64,000 nucleotides of DNA from Desulfobacteraceae bacterium (GTDB lineage Bacteria > Desulfobacterota > Desulfobacteria > Desulfobacterales > JACKCP01): positions 100,148 through 164,147 of the forward strand of contig JACKCP010000007.1 of NCBI GenBank assembly GCA_020633955.1, read 5' to 3'. The position numbers were made by a program, and so were the translations under genes. The notes beneath the pieces are model-generated. The model saw only the letters and a program-made list of their open reading frames with translations, did not search any database and was not told the DNA's origin. Position 1 is the first letter of the stretch; each line of letters starts with the position of its first letter. Positions 45,029 to 54,743 of this stretch are shown in pieces.

Positions 45029-47734
45029 ATGATGTATAAAAGTGTTTTGGTGCAAATTTATCTTTTTATTTTTTTACTTTCCGGATTATCTGTTATTCCA
45101 GATTTAAGTTTTTCAAATAAATTAAGGTATAATATTTTAATTATTACTTCCTATCACCATGGTGATTTTACCAATGACAGCGTAGTTAAGAGTATTATTG
45201 AGACCATGGAAGATTTACCTGAAGCAAATATTTTTATCGAGCATCTGGATAAGCGACGTTTTTTTGATAATGATGAATTAAACGATATTTTTGAACAATA
45301 CCTTAAAATTAAATATCATGCAAAAACCCTGAATCTGATAATTGTCTCAGATGATGATGCCCTTGATTTTTTATTGGGAGTCCGTGACGGATTATTCCCT
45401 GAAATACCTGTAGTTTTTTGCGGTATAAACAATTTTACTCCTGATCGGATAAGAGGGGCGGTTAATATTACCGGGGTTAATGAACAGGTTAATATTGTAA
45501 AAACTGTTGAACTTGGACTGAACTTATTCCCTGCTACAGAAAATATTTTTGCTGTTGTTGATGATAAATCAAAGCTTGGTCTTACAAACGGCAGACATTT
45601 TGATTCTGCTGCAAAATATTTTGAAGGCAGGCTTAAATTCAAAAAAATATTGAATTTAACCAAAGAAGATGCTCCTGAAGTTCTTGGCAGGATTCCTTCC
45701 CGTTCCCTGCTGATTCGCCTTAACAATCTAATGATTCCTGACGGTGGGTTTATTCCGATTAATGAAAGCATCAATATTATATCTGAAAATTCACCGGTGC
45801 CGGTTTTGACGCCATGGGGCTTTGATATTGGGCAGGGTGCTTTGTGCGGAGCAGTTATTACAGCAAGAGAGCAGGGTAAAAAAGCAGGAGAAATTGCAAA
45901 ATCAGTATTAAATGGAACTCCTGCTGATAAAATAAAAATAGTCATGGAAACTCCGACGCTTACAATGTTTGATTATATTCAGATGAACCGTTTTTTAGTT
46001 ACCAGAAGCATGGTTCCCAATGCTTCAGTGATAATTAACAAGCCCTTTAGTGTATATGAAGAAAATAAAACTCTACTCTTGGCAGCACTGGCAGTTTTTT
46101 TTGTACTGTTCTTTCTTGTTCTTGTTCTTTCAATAGCTGTTATGAGAAAAAAAGAGGCTGAAAAATCTCTTGAAAAGGAAAAAAACAAACTTGCTTCCTT
46201 ACTTAAATTCAGAGACGAGATGCTTAATACAGCAGCTGTATGGATCAACACCCTTGATAACCGGGGTAATGTAATTTTATGGAATAATGCTGCTGAGGCA
46301 ATTAGCGGGTATAGTTCAGAAGAAGTTTCAGGCCATGACAGTATCTGGAAATGGCTTTACCCTGACAGGGATTACAGGGAAAATATAAATAAAAAGGTTA
46401 TGGAAATCTTAAACAATGGCAACAGGGTTGAAAATTTTGAAACATTGATAAGAACCAAAAGCGGAGAAATAAAAAATATTTCATGGTTTTCCAATGCAAT
46501 AATGCAAGATGATAAAATTGTTGGAAGTATTGCTCTTGGTGCTGATATTACTGAAATGAAAAAAGCTGAGGAAGAAAAGAAAAAACTATCAGAACTTCTG
46601 CATCAGAGCCAGAAAATGGAGGCCATTGGCCAGCTGGCAGGGGGAGTAGCCCATGATTTTAATAATATGCTTGCAAGTATTATGGGAACTGCAGAGCTGA
46701 TAAAAATTAAAAAAGATAATCCATATGAAGTTGAAAAATACCTTGAACTCATTATCAAGGCTGCTGGGCGTGCTTCATCTCTTACAAGACAGCTTCTTAC
46801 CTTTTCCCGCAAAGGTGAAAAAACAAGTACAAATATTAATATTTGTGAGGTTGTTGAAGAAACTGTAAGTCTTTTAAAAAAGACCATCAACAAGTCGATC
46901 ACTGTTTCTGTAGAAAATAATGCCAGTCATTTAAATATTATTGGAGACAATGTACTGCTTCAAAATTGCTTTATGAATATGGGGATAAACTCTTCACATG
47001 CAATGCCGGAAGGAGGCAGTCTGAAATTTGTAATTGAAAATGTAATTCTTGATGAAAATTATTGTCTTGCATCTCCTTTTGACATCGAGTCCGGCAGATA
47101 TATTGAGATTTCAGTTATTGATACTGGAATTGGAATGACAAGAGAAGTCTGTAAACGTATTTTTGAACCTTTTTTTACAACCAGGGAAAAGGGAGAAGGG
47201 ACGGGACTTGGGCTTGCCTCGGCCTATGGGACTATTTTGGAACACAAGGGCGCCATTACGGTTTACTCGGAACCAGGTGAAGGTACAGTATTTCATATCT
47301 ATCTTCCGGTCTCTTATAAAGAGGATGTCAAAACTGAAACTGAGGCAAAAATAAAACCTGGAAGCGGTACAATTCTTTTGATTGATGATGAGGATATTAT
47401 AAGGACAGTTGTCAAGCTCCAGCTGGAGGAGATCGGTTATAAGGTTTTAACCGCTGAAAACGGCAGAATTGGAATAGATCTTTTTGGGAAAAACCGTCAT
47501 AAAATTGATCTTATTATTTTAGATATGATAATGCCTGCCATGGGTGGAAGAGAGGTCTTTGCAGAAATCCGCAGGATAGACGAGAAAATTCCAATTATCA
47601 TATCCTCAGGATTTACAAAAGAAAAGCATATTGAAGAGATGAAAAAAGCAGGAATAAACTGTTTTTTAAAAAAGCCGTTTCCAATTCATGAGCTTGCGGA
47701 AGAAATTGAAAAAGCCCTGCATCAGGGGGCTTGA
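45029..47734 (+). CDS. hybrid sensor histidine kinase with periplasmic ABC-binding-type sensor
   Basis: About 901 residues from ATG 45029 (GGAG just upstream; the adjacent ATG 45032 gives better spacing). Order: N-terminal signal or membrane helix; periplasmic domain (~40-340: RYNILIITSYHHGDFTNDSVVKSI ... PVVFCGINNFTPDRIRGAVNITGVNE) related to ABC-type substrate-binding proteins; membrane helix (~350); PAS (~395-515); HisKA with phospho-His in GGVAHDFNN (~541); HATPase with DTGIGM and GTGLGLA; receiver domain (~777-895) with phospho-Asp in IILDMIMP. The response regulator partner is not evident. It follows the transporter by 120 bp. The sensor is of the same family as the pseudogene at 51155-52125. 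Confidence 0.9.
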   Translation: MMYKSVLVQIYLFIFLLSGLSVIPDLSFSNKLRYNILIITSYHHGDFTNDSVVKSIIETMEDLPEANIFIEHLDKRRFFDNDELNDIFEQYLKIKYHAKTLNLIIVSDDDALDFLLGVRDGLFPEIPVVFCGINNFTPDRIRGAVNITGVNEQVNIVKTVELGLNLFPATENIFAVVDDKSKLGLTNGRHFDSAAKYFEGRLKFKKILNLTKEDAPEVLGRIPSRSLLIRLNNLMIPDGGFIPINESINIISENSPVPVLTPWGFDIGQGALCGAVITAREQGKKAGEIAKSVLNGTPADKIKIVMETPTLTMFDYIQMNRFLVTRSMVPNASVIINKPFSVYEENKTLLLAALAVFFVLFFLVLVLSIAVMRKKEAEKSLEKEKNKLASLLKFRDEMLNTAAVWINTLDNRGNVILWNNAAEAISGYSSEEVSGHDSIWKWLYPDRDYRENINKKVMEILNNGNRVENFETLIRTKSGEIKNISWFSNAIMQDDKIVGSIALGADITEMKKAEEEKKKLSELLHQSQKMEAIGQLAGGVAHDFNNMLASIMGTAELIKIKKDNPYEVEKYLELIIKAAGRASSLTRQLLTFSRKGEKTSTNINICEVVEETVSLLKKTINKSITVSVENNASHLNIIGDNVLLQNCFMNMGINSSHAMPEGGSLKFVIENVILDENYCLASPFDIESGRYIEISVIDTGIGMTREVCKRIFEPFFTTREKGEGTGLGLASAYGTILEHKGAITVYSEPGEGTVFHIYLPVSYKEDVKTETEAKIKPGSGTILLIDDEDIIRTVVKLQLEEIGYKVLTAENGRIGIDLFGKNRHKIDLIILDMIMPAMGGREVFAEIRRIDEKIPIIISSGFTKEKHIEEMKKAGINCFLKKPFPIHELAEEIEKALHQGA

Positions 47735-47815
47735 TATGGATGCATGGCTTTCAAATAGGGCGGTTTAAACCTGATCTCTGAAGGAAAAGTCCTCTTTTGC
47801 TGGTTTCTGCTTCTT

Positions 47816-48493
47816 TTATAAAATAGTCTTGACAACTTCTTCAATAAGACTGTTATCGATTTCAGACAAAGCGTCCATTTGCTTGATCTGGTTTATATCG
47901 CTTGTACCGTTTATATTTGTAATATACTCTTCGCATGTTGCACCGTGAAATGATCTGTTAAGGTCAACCATCATACCTATAACTGTCAGTTCACCTGCAT
48001 TTACAAGTTCCCGGTATCTTTGAACGGCATATCTTACCTGATAATCGATATTGATTTCAGTGTATCTTTCGTATGCAATTGGATCTTCATCTGTTTTGTA
48101 TCTTTTTTCCATGGTCTGAAGGCCTTCTTTTAAAAGGCTCAGTTCTCTGCAGATACCAAGAGTATCACCTGAAAAATCAGTTAATGACATCCTGACAGCA
48201 GAACAGCAGGTATGTCCAAGAATTACAAGCACAGGGGTACGAAGTTTCAATACTCCGAAATCAACAGATCCTTCTGATGTTCTTATCTGGTTTCCAACGT
48301 TTCTTATGCTGAAAACATGGTTTATTGTGTTTGGCGCAAAAAGACCGGTTGCTGCAATTCTTGAGTCTGAACATGTTACAAGGGTAATTTTTGGAGTCTG
48401 TTTTTCAAGAAGTGGATTGTAAATATGTGAAAGGTCATTTTTTATAAATTTCTGGTTGTTTGTAATAAGCTCTTTAACTATCCTTGAAATCAT
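47816..48493 (-). CDS. beta-class carbonic anhydrase
   Basis: 225 residues from the ATG at 48493, which has GGAAGA 7 bp upstream; the frame extends to 48592 but that part looks untranslated. Zinc-site motifs of beta-carbonic anhydrases are present: CSDSR (Cys and Asp-Arg dyad) and HTCCSAV (His and Cys). VFSIRNVGNQI and GSVDFGVLKLRTPVLVILGH match the family core. The protein interconverts CO2 and bicarbonate, useful for carboxylating enzymes in anaerobes. The C-terminal half has a longer Glu/Tyr-rich segment than plant-type enzymes. Monocistronic, cytoplasmic. Confidence 0.88.
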   Translation of the reverse strand: MISRIVKELITNNQKFIKNDLSHIYNPLLEKQTPKITLVTCSDSRIAATGLFAPNTINHVFSIRNVGNQIRTSEGSVDFGVLKLRTPVLVILGHTCCSAVRMSLTDFSGDTLGICRELSLLKEGLQTMEKRYKTDEDPIAYERYTEINIDYQVRYAVQRYRELVNAGELTVIGMMVDLNRSFHGATCEEYITNINGTSDINQIKQMDALSEIDNSLIEEVVKTIL

Positions 48494-48649
48494 TAATGAT
48501 TCTTCCTTTTTTATAATGGTTTGCATAAAATGTTTTTTGAGCATATGAGGCTTAAAATCACTTTCTGCAGGAGTTTGAAAAGTTTGGTTCAAAAGATGCA
48601 GATATAGTGATTAAATATTAAAATTTATTAAATTTGGAGTTTTTGATTT

Positions 48650-48818
48650 TTTAGGAGTGAGCTTTGAGTATCGAGAAAAAGAGAAGCGAATTTTTTAAAG
48701 GCGAATAGTGAGTGAAGAAAGCTGGTCAGAAAGAGTTTTAAATTTTAAAGAACTTTAAATTTTCGCTCAATTTAAGTTTGTTATTTTGTACATGTTCCGA
48801 TTTAAACTGAACAGTTAC
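48650..48818. mobile_element. degenerate IS66-like MITE remnant (single end)
   Basis: The right edge AAACTGAACAGTTAC (48804-48818) is the reverse complement of the left end seen in copies A and B. No matching opposite end or 8-bp duplication was found on the other side, so the left boundary is arbitrary. Interior pairing (GCGAATTTTTTAAAG with CTTTAAATTTTCGC) suggests it is a structured relative of the complete element. Confidence 0.5.
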
Positions 48819-48958
48819 ATTGTTTTTTTGATAACAGAAAAAAATTTTTTTTAAAAGAAAAACCGGGTTAATGTATGTGCTAAATTGCATGGTTTTTTAT
48901 ATAATTGCTTGAAACAAATGATAAAAACAGTGTTTACTGTAATCAATTTCAAGAAAGA

Positions 48959-48986
48959 TTGACACCTGACATGATAAACATATAAA
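48959..48986 (+). promoter_or_regulatory. sigma-70-type promoter of the aminotransferase gene
   Basis: TTGACA (48959-48964), a 16-bp spacer and TATAAA (48981-48986), about 40 bp before the aminotransferase ATG. The match to the housekeeping consensus is 11 of 12. Confidence 0.75.
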
Positions 48987-49028
48987 AAAGAAATTTGTTT
49001 ATAACAATATATTCAATTGCGAGGCAAA

Positions 49029-50282
49029 ATGAAATTATCGGCATTTGGTAAAAAATTTACTTCAGAAAGCGGAATTTTAAAGTTAATGGATGATCTTGGC
49101 AATGCACTTGCCGGAGATAAAGATATGATAATGATGGGCGGAGGAAATCCAGGGCATGTTCCTGAAATTGAAGATGCACTCAAAAAAAGACTTGAAAAAA
49201 TTGTTTTAAATCACGATCAGTTCAGAAGACTTACTGGCATTTATGATCCTCCCCAGGGAGAAAAGGAATTTGTAAAAGAGCTTGCATCAATGCTCAATAA
49301 AGAATTTTCATGGAACCTTACAGAAAAAAATATTGCACTTACAAACGGAAGCCAGTCGTCATTTTTTCTTTTGTTCAATATGTTTGCAGGCCAAATGGAA
49401 GACAGCACAAAAAAGAAAGTCCTTCTTCCACTTGCACCTGAATATATTGGATATGCTGATGCCGGGCTGTGCGATGATTTTTTTGTTTCTTTCAAGCCGA
49501 AAATTGATTTTTTAGAAAACAGAACCTTTAAATACAGAGTAGATTTTGATTCACTTGAAATTACAGATGAAGTCGGCGCAATATGTGTTTCAAGACCAAC
49601 TAACCCGACTGGAAATGTTATTACAGATGAAGAAGTGAAAAAACTCTGCGAGCTTGCTCAAAAACACGATATTCCCTTTATTTTAGACAATGCATACGGC
49701 ACTCCATTTCCAGATATTATTTTTACACAGGCCAAACCTTTTTTCGAAAAAAATATGATTTTGTGCATGAGTCTTTCAAAGTTTGGCCTTCCTGCTGCAA
49801 GAACAGGAATAATTATAGCAGATGAAGAAATAATAAAAGCTGTTTCAGGAATAAATGCAATTGTAAATCTTGCGCCAGGTTCATTTGGTCCAATGATGGC
49901 TCTTGATTTAATAAAAAATAATGAAATAAACGCCTTTTCAACAAATGTAATAAAGCCCTATTATCATAATAAGGCAAAGGCTGCTGTAGAGCTTTTTCAT
50001 AAAGAGCTTGAAGGTACAAATTATTATATTCACAAACCTGAAGGAGCAATTTTTTTATGGCTGTGGTTCAAGGATTTAAAAATTACAACCTATGAGCTTT
50101 ATGAAAGACTTAAGGACAGAGGAGTAATTGTTGTTCCAGGAAAATATTTTTTCCCTGGAATTAATGATGAATCATGGGTTCACAGAAATGAGTGTATAAG
50201 GGTCACATATTCACAGGAAGTTGAAAAAGTGAAAAAAGGAATAAAAATTATTGGAGAAGAGGTAAGAAAAGGTTATTATTAA
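49029..50282 (+). CDS. avtA: valine-pyruvate aminotransferase-like (AvtA) PLP enzyme
   Basis: 417 residues from ATG 49029 (GAGG upstream); an in-frame TTG at 49017 is less likely. It is a fold-type I aminotransferase: MMGGGNPGHVPEIEDAL (typical of AvtA), NGSQSSFFLLFNMF, RPTNPTGNVITDEEV, LDNAYGTPFPD and the PLP-binding Lys in LCMSLSKFGLPAARTGI. The C-terminal Arg that binds the substrate carboxylate lies in NECIRVTYS. AvtA moves amino groups between alanine and 2-oxoisovalerate, linking it to valine and alanine synthesis. A strong sigma-70 promoter precedes it and an intrinsic terminator follows, so it is monocistronic. Confidence 0.85.
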   Translation: MKLSAFGKKFTSESGILKLMDDLGNALAGDKDMIMMGGGNPGHVPEIEDALKKRLEKIVLNHDQFRRLTGIYDPPQGEKEFVKELASMLNKEFSWNLTEKNIALTNGSQSSFFLLFNMFAGQMEDSTKKKVLLPLAPEYIGYADAGLCDDFFVSFKPKIDFLENRTFKYRVDFDSLEITDEVGAICVSRPTNPTGNVITDEEVKKLCELAQKHDIPFILDNAYGTPFPDIIFTQAKPFFEKNMILCMSLSKFGLPAARTGIIIADEEIIKAVSGINAIVNLAPGSFGPMMALDLIKNNEINAFSTNVIKPYYHNKAKAAVELFHKELEGTNYYIHKPEGAIFLWLWFKDLKITTYELYERLKDRGVIVVPGKYFFPGINDESWVHRNECIRVTYSQEVEKVKKGIKIIGEEVRKGYY

Positions 50283-50317
50283 AATTATCCAAATTTAACC
50301 TTATATATGTTTTCCAT

Positions 50318-50355
50318 AACAGACAGAAAAAAATTTTTTCTGTCTGTTTTTTCAG
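50318..50355 (+). terminator. intrinsic terminator of the aminotransferase gene
   Basis: AACAGACAGAAAAAA pairs perfectly with TTTTTTCTGTCTGTT, followed by further T residues, 36 bp after the stop codon. Confidence 0.93.
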
Positions 50356-50373
50356 GGAAAAAGTCAGGTGCTT

Positions 50374-51015
50374 ATGAATACCTATACCAGCTCCATTGAT
50401 TTAAAAACCAGTCTTGACTACTACAGAAACAGTGCAAGGCAGTCAAAGGCCTTGCTTACGGAGGTGTTTGAATACAGCCATTCTGTAATGCTTATTGTTA
50501 ATCCTGAGTCTGGAGATATTATTGATGCAAATATTGCAGCCTGCCAGTATTACGGATATTCAAAAGAACAGATGCAGTCCATGAAAATTTATTCAATAAA
50601 TATCTGGACTCCCCAGCAGATAAAGTCGGAAATGGAAAGTGCAAAAAAAGAGGAAAGGCGTTATTTTCTTTTTAAGCACAGGCTTTCTTCAGGAGAGATA
50701 AGAGATGTTGAGGTATATTCGGGCCCAATGTCTGTAAAGGATAAAAAATATCTTTTTTCAATTGTCCATGATGTAAGCGAAAGGTTAAAAGTTGAGCGTG
50801 AAAAGGAAGAGCTTATTGTAAAACTTGAAAAAGCTCTAAAGGAGATAAAAACCCTTCAGGGTATTCTCCCTATTTGCTCCAGCTGTAAAAAAATAAGAGA
50901 TGACAAAGGTTACTGGACTCAGCTTGAAGAGTATCTTTCAGACCATTCTGATGCTGAACTGAGTCATGGAATCTGTCCCGACTGCATGAAAAAGCTTTAC
51001 CCTGATTTTGTGTGA
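50374..51015 (+). CDS. PAS-domain signalling protein with C-terminal CxxCKK domain
   Basis: 213 residues from ATG 50374; a GTG two codons upstream (50368) is also possible. A PAS domain (~25-140: HSVMLIVNPESGDIIDANIAACQYYGYSKEQMQSM ... FSIVHDVSERLK) is joined by a coiled coil to a small Cys module: LPICSSCKKIRDDKGYWTQLEEYL ... SHGICPDCMKKLYPDF. This CxxC ... CxxC end, common in PAS and receiver proteins of delta-type bacteria, looks like a zinc knuckle, but its function is unknown. There is no kinase or cyclase output domain. It probably acts by protein contact. It follows the aminotransferase terminator by about 20 bp. Confidence 0.75.
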   Translation: MNTYTSSIDLKTSLDYYRNSARQSKALLTEVFEYSHSVMLIVNPESGDIIDANIAACQYYGYSKEQMQSMKIYSINIWTPQQIKSEMESAKKEERRYFLFKHRLSSGEIRDVEVYSGPMSVKDKKYLFSIVHDVSERLKVEREKEELIVKLEKALKEIKTLQGILPICSSCKKIRDDKGYWTQLEEYLSDHSDAELSHGICPDCMKKLYPDFV

Positions 51016-51154
51016 AATTTCTGTTTATTGCAAAAAAAACGGTCTTTTTTGTTCATTTCTGAATCAGATCAAAATTTATGCCTTAAAAATTATAAATTTA
51101 AATTATTCTGGAACTGAACAAAAAATACTCGTTTTCGTGCAATTGCATTTCTTA

Positions 51155-52125
51155 TTATTCAACAAAAGATGCTCTTGACATTATTTCATCTGGCAGAGTT
51201 ATTTCCCATTTTTTCAATTGTGATTTACTGAATAAAAAATGCCCCTTTTCCGGTATTTCAATTCTGATTTGCACAGGCGGTGTTCCTTTAAGAATTTTTA
51301 CTGCCATTTCAGCAGCAGCTTTTCCCTGGGATTCGCCAAAAAGCACGTAACCTCCAATTGTCTTGTTTTTTCCAGCAGAAAAATCCCAAAAAGCAAATGG
51401 AGGAACTGGAGTATTTTCTGAAGTCCAGTTCAAAACATCCTTTCCATTGACATTTTTGCCGTTTTCGTCAGTAAGGGTTTGATATAGTCCAACAATAATA
51501 ACATCATAGCCGTTTTTTTCGGAGTCAAGAACTGTCTGTTTCCAGTCTTTAAAACTTGAAATTAGTTTTATGTCGGTTGCAGTATCTTCCATATGTATTT
51601 GTTTTAATTCGTTTTCAACACTTGCCTTAGATGTTATGCCTGAGTCAAATAAAATAAGAATTTTTTCAGGTACGGGTTTAACAATTCTGCTGATGAAACT
51701 TATAGAACGCTTCATAAGAGGACGTTCAAGAACTCCTGTTATATTTTTTTTGCCAATAATATCATATTCCCTTGGGTTGTTGTTTATACCAAGAAAAATC
51801 ACAGGGGTATCTGTTTTTGATAATTTTGGACCAAGATATTTTAGTGCCGCGTCATCACCAAGTATTACAAGGTCAGGCTTAACCTCATTAAATTTATGCC
51901 AGGCCTTGTCAGCCATTTGGAATGCTGATTCTTTGAAGTCTTTTGTGTCCATCTGAACTCAATAATTTTGTAATAGGTGCAAGGAATGTCATAAATTGGT
52001 TTTTTATAACTTATGTCCCACTCATAGTTCAGCATGATAGCTTTCAATTATTAAACAGTTTTTGCATTGAACAGATAATGGAAGTGTAATAAAAATAGGA
52101 TAAATAGAAATATTTTAGTTTTCAT
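51155..52125 (-). pseudogene. decayed ABC-type (ABC_sub_bind) periplasmic binding protein gene
   Basis: The intact part, 51155-51952, encodes the C-terminal ~265 residues of an ABC_sub_bind-type protein (PDLVILGDDAALKYLGPKL, VIFLGINNN, NITGVLERPLMKRSI, GGYVLFGESQGKAAAEMAVKILKG). Upstream, a good ribosome site (AGGAG) and ATG at 52125 start a signal peptide (MKTKIFLFILFLLHFHYLF) that runs into TAA TAA. Fragments IIESYHAE, YEWDISYKK ... YYKIIEF and MDTKDFKES then occur in successive frames. At least three frameshifts are needed to restore the expected order, so the gene is dead or would require correction. The ORF alone should not be read as a functional cytoplasmic protein. Confidence 0.8.
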
Positions 52126-52602
52126 AAATTCTCCTCAAAATAATTTGAGCAGTGATAATATGGATTTTAATTTAGCAGTTTAATTCAGGTAAGACTTGTG
52201 ATATTTATTTTACATTAAATTACAATCTAATTATTTCTGAATAAAAGGGTTTTTGATAATATTATTGATTTCTTTTGTTGGTAAACAGTATTTTAAAAAG
52301 CATTTGAAATTAGAGAAAATTAACATTGTTTTAAGGTTAATATCAGGTATTTAAATTTCAGAATAAATTAAAATAACATATTTATTGGATCAAATAAATA
52401 TATGAAAACTTATTAAAATAATACATAAAAAGTGAGATTGAATTTAAAAAGCAGATACAGTGTCTGAGATTTTCAATAAAGAAATCTGTATTGGTCGAAA
52501 AAGCATAATTTCTTGTTTTATCAGCAATTTTTAGAAAAGAGTCTTAGGGCTTTTTTAATTTTTACCAAAAATGAAATGATCGCGGAGGATTTCAAAAATA
52601 TA
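52126..52602. other. 477-bp spacer at the left edge of the defence-like region
   Basis: Very AT-rich, with short A/T runs but no gene, repeat-family copy or clear promoter that I can support. A frame extension of the helicase gene to 52513 exists but has no ribosome-binding site. A GGAGG at 52584-52588 lies 14 bp before the chosen start. Confidence 0.4.
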
Positions 52603-54711
52603 ATGAAAAATATTAAAGTTGCAATATCAGAAGAATTTTTTACTTCCTTTGCAAATATTCCTAAAAAACAGCAGAGTAAAGTTATTAATTTTATAACTAA
52701 ATTTAAAAAAAATCCTGATTCCCCGGGAATTAATTATGAAAAAATTGAAAAAGCCAAAGATAAAAATATAAGATCTGTTCGTATTGACGATACTTACAGA
52801 GGTATTTTACTGAAACCGGAAAAAGGCAGTACTTATGTTCTTTTGTGGGTTGATCATCATGACAAGGCTTATAAGTGGGCACAAAACAAAGCCTGTAAAA
52901 TAAATCCCTCAACTGGAATTATTCAGATGATGGATGCACAGGCTGTGGTGATAAATGAAAAGTCAGAATATAAAGACCAAAAATCAAGAAATCTTTTTGA
53001 TGATTTCAGGGAGAGGGAGCTTTTAAAGGCAGGGGTACCAGACGAACTCATGGGTATTGTCAGAAAAGTAAAAGATCTTGACGGTCTGGAAAAAATTTCT
53101 TCAATGCTTCCGGACGAAGTTTATGAAGCTTTGTTTTTTCTTGCAGAAGGTGAAAGTCTTGAAACTGTAATACGGGATATAATAAACCCTGCTGCAGAAG
53201 AAGAAATTGACACAGAAGATTTTGACAAGGCTCTTGAAAGAAACGGTTCAAAAAGAAAATTTTATGTTGTTGAAAACGAGCTTGAACTTTTGGAAATTTT
53301 ATCCGCACCTCTTGATAAATGGCGTGTATTTCTTCATCCTTCCCAGAGAAGTATTGTGGAAAATGACTATAACGGGCCGGTAAGAGTTCTTGGGGGTGCA
53401 GGTACAGGAAAAACAGTTGTTGCTGTACACAGGGCAAAATTTCTTGCATCAGAAGTTTTTAAAGATGAATCTGACAAAATTCTTTTTACAACATACACAA
53501 AAAATCTTGCTACAGATATTGAAACAAATCTGAAAAAAATCTGTGACAAAAATATTTTGAGAAAAATTGAAGTTGTAAATCTTGATAAATGGGTTTCAAA
53601 TTTTCTTTTAAAAAGAGATTACAATTTTAATATAGATTATTCCAACAAATGGCAGGAACTTTGGCAAACTGCTCTTGATTCTTCTTCTCCAGACATTGCT
53701 CTTCCTGAAAGTTTTTACAGGGAAGAGTGGGATAATGTTATTCAGTCACAGGGGATTACTAGTATTCAGGAATATTTTAAGGCTTCAAGAACAGGAAGAG
53801 GCGTTGGCTTAAACAGAAAAATGAGAAAGGAAATCTGGCCTGTTTTTGAAGAATACAGAATTCTTTTAAATGAAAATAATCTCAAAGAAACAATTGATGC
53901 TGTAAGAGATGCAAGAATAATTCTTGAAAATAATCCGGAACTTGTTTCCTATAAGGCTGTAATTGTTGATGAAGCTCAGGATATGAGTACTGAGGCTTTT
54001 AAGCTTATAAAAGCAATTGCTTCGGAAAATAAAAACAATATTTTTATAACAGGAGATGCTCATCAAAGAATTTATCAGCACAAGGTGGTTTTAAGTCATT
54101 GCGGAATTAATATTATGGGAAGAAGCAAAAAACTTAAAATCAATTACAGAACAACTGAAGAAACAAAAAACTGGGCAGTAAAAATTCTTGAAAACTGTGA
54201 TATAGACGACCTTGACGGGCAATTAGATGATCAAAAGGGTTACAAGTCTCTTCTCCACGGGAATCCACCTCTTGTAAAAGAATTTAATGATTTTAATGAA
54301 GAACTTGATTTTATTGCGGATTATTTGAAAGACCATGATGAATCAGAACTTAAAAATATATGTGTGGTTTTAAGGCTCAACTCCCTCTTGGAACAATATG
54401 AAAAAGCACTTAATAAAAAAGGTATTAAAACAATAAGAATTAAGTCAAACGAGCCTGACAGTCTTGAAATTTCAGGGGTAAGGACTGCAACCATGCACAG
54501 GGTAAAAGGCCTTGAGTTTGAAAAAATAATTATTCCCTCATTAAATGATGGGAATATGCCTTACAAGTATTATTTAAGAAATTCTACGGATCAGACTGTA
54601 AAAGATGATGCTGAAACACGCGAAAGAGCTCTTCTTTATGTTGCAGCTACAAGGGCAAAAAAAGAAGTTGTTGTTACCTGTTTTGGCAGGAAAAGCAAGT
54701 TTTTGGTTTAA
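52603..54711 (+). CDS. UvrD-type helicase with N-terminal RelE/ParE-like domain
   Basis: About 702 residues from ATG 52603. Residues ~1-100 (KVAISEEFFTSFANIPKKQQSKVINFITKFKKNPDSPGINYEKI ... RSVRIDDTYRGILLKPEKGSTYVLLWVDHHDKAYKWA) have the RelE/ParE toxin fold pattern, including the YRGI strand and the WVDHHDKAYKWA end. A linker leads to an SF1 helicase: GGAGTGKT (~264), VDEAQDMS (~455), GDAHQRIY (~484), MHRVKGLEF (~631), YVAATRAKKE (~679). The typical 2B insertion is reduced. Such fusions occur in defence and repair contexts; the toxin-like part may bind RNA or the ribosome, or only regulate the helicase. No antitoxin gene is adjacent. Confidence 0.85.
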   Translation: MKNIKVAISEEFFTSFANIPKKQQSKVINFITKFKKNPDSPGINYEKIEKAKDKNIRSVRIDDTYRGILLKPEKGSTYVLLWVDHHDKAYKWAQNKACKINPSTGIIQMMDAQAVVINEKSEYKDQKSRNLFDDFRERELLKAGVPDELMGIVRKVKDLDGLEKISSMLPDEVYEALFFLAEGESLETVIRDIINPAAEEEIDTEDFDKALERNGSKRKFYVVENELELLEILSAPLDKWRVFLHPSQRSIVENDYNGPVRVLGGAGTGKTVVAVHRAKFLASEVFKDESDKILFTTYTKNLATDIETNLKKICDKNILRKIEVVNLDKWVSNFLLKRDYNFNIDYSNKWQELWQTALDSSSPDIALPESFYREEWDNVIQSQGITSIQEYFKASRTGRGVGLNRKMRKEIWPVFEEYRILLNENNLKETIDAVRDARIILENNPELVSYKAVIVDEAQDMSTEAFKLIKAIASENKNNIFITGDAHQRIYQHKVVLSHCGINIMGRSKKLKINYRTTEETKNWAVKILENCDIDDLDGQLDDQKGYKSLLHGNPPLVKEFNDFNEELDFIADYLKDHDESELKNICVVLRLNSLLEQYEKALNKKGIKTIRIKSNEPDSLEISGVRTATMHRVKGLEFEKIIIPSLNDGNMPYKYYLRNSTDQTVKDDAETRERALLYVAATRAKKEVVVTCFGRKSKFLV

Positions 54712-54743
54712 TTTTGATTAACCTGAATTGAGTGACTTTAAGT

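Larger units (their letters stand above)
48494..49028. other. 535-bp spacer between carbonic anhydrase and aminotransferase genes
   Basis: The left part is the untranslated leader of the carbonic anhydrase gene. The middle (about 48650-48818) carries a lone IS66-like MITE end and an AT-rich hairpin. The right part holds a sigma-70-type promoter for the aminotransferase (48959-48986). No gene was found. Confidence 0.5.

Noticed and set aside
45316..45945. 209-codon minus-strand frame inside the hybrid kinase gene
   Set aside because: Antisense to the sensor domain, which is clearly coding on the plus strand.
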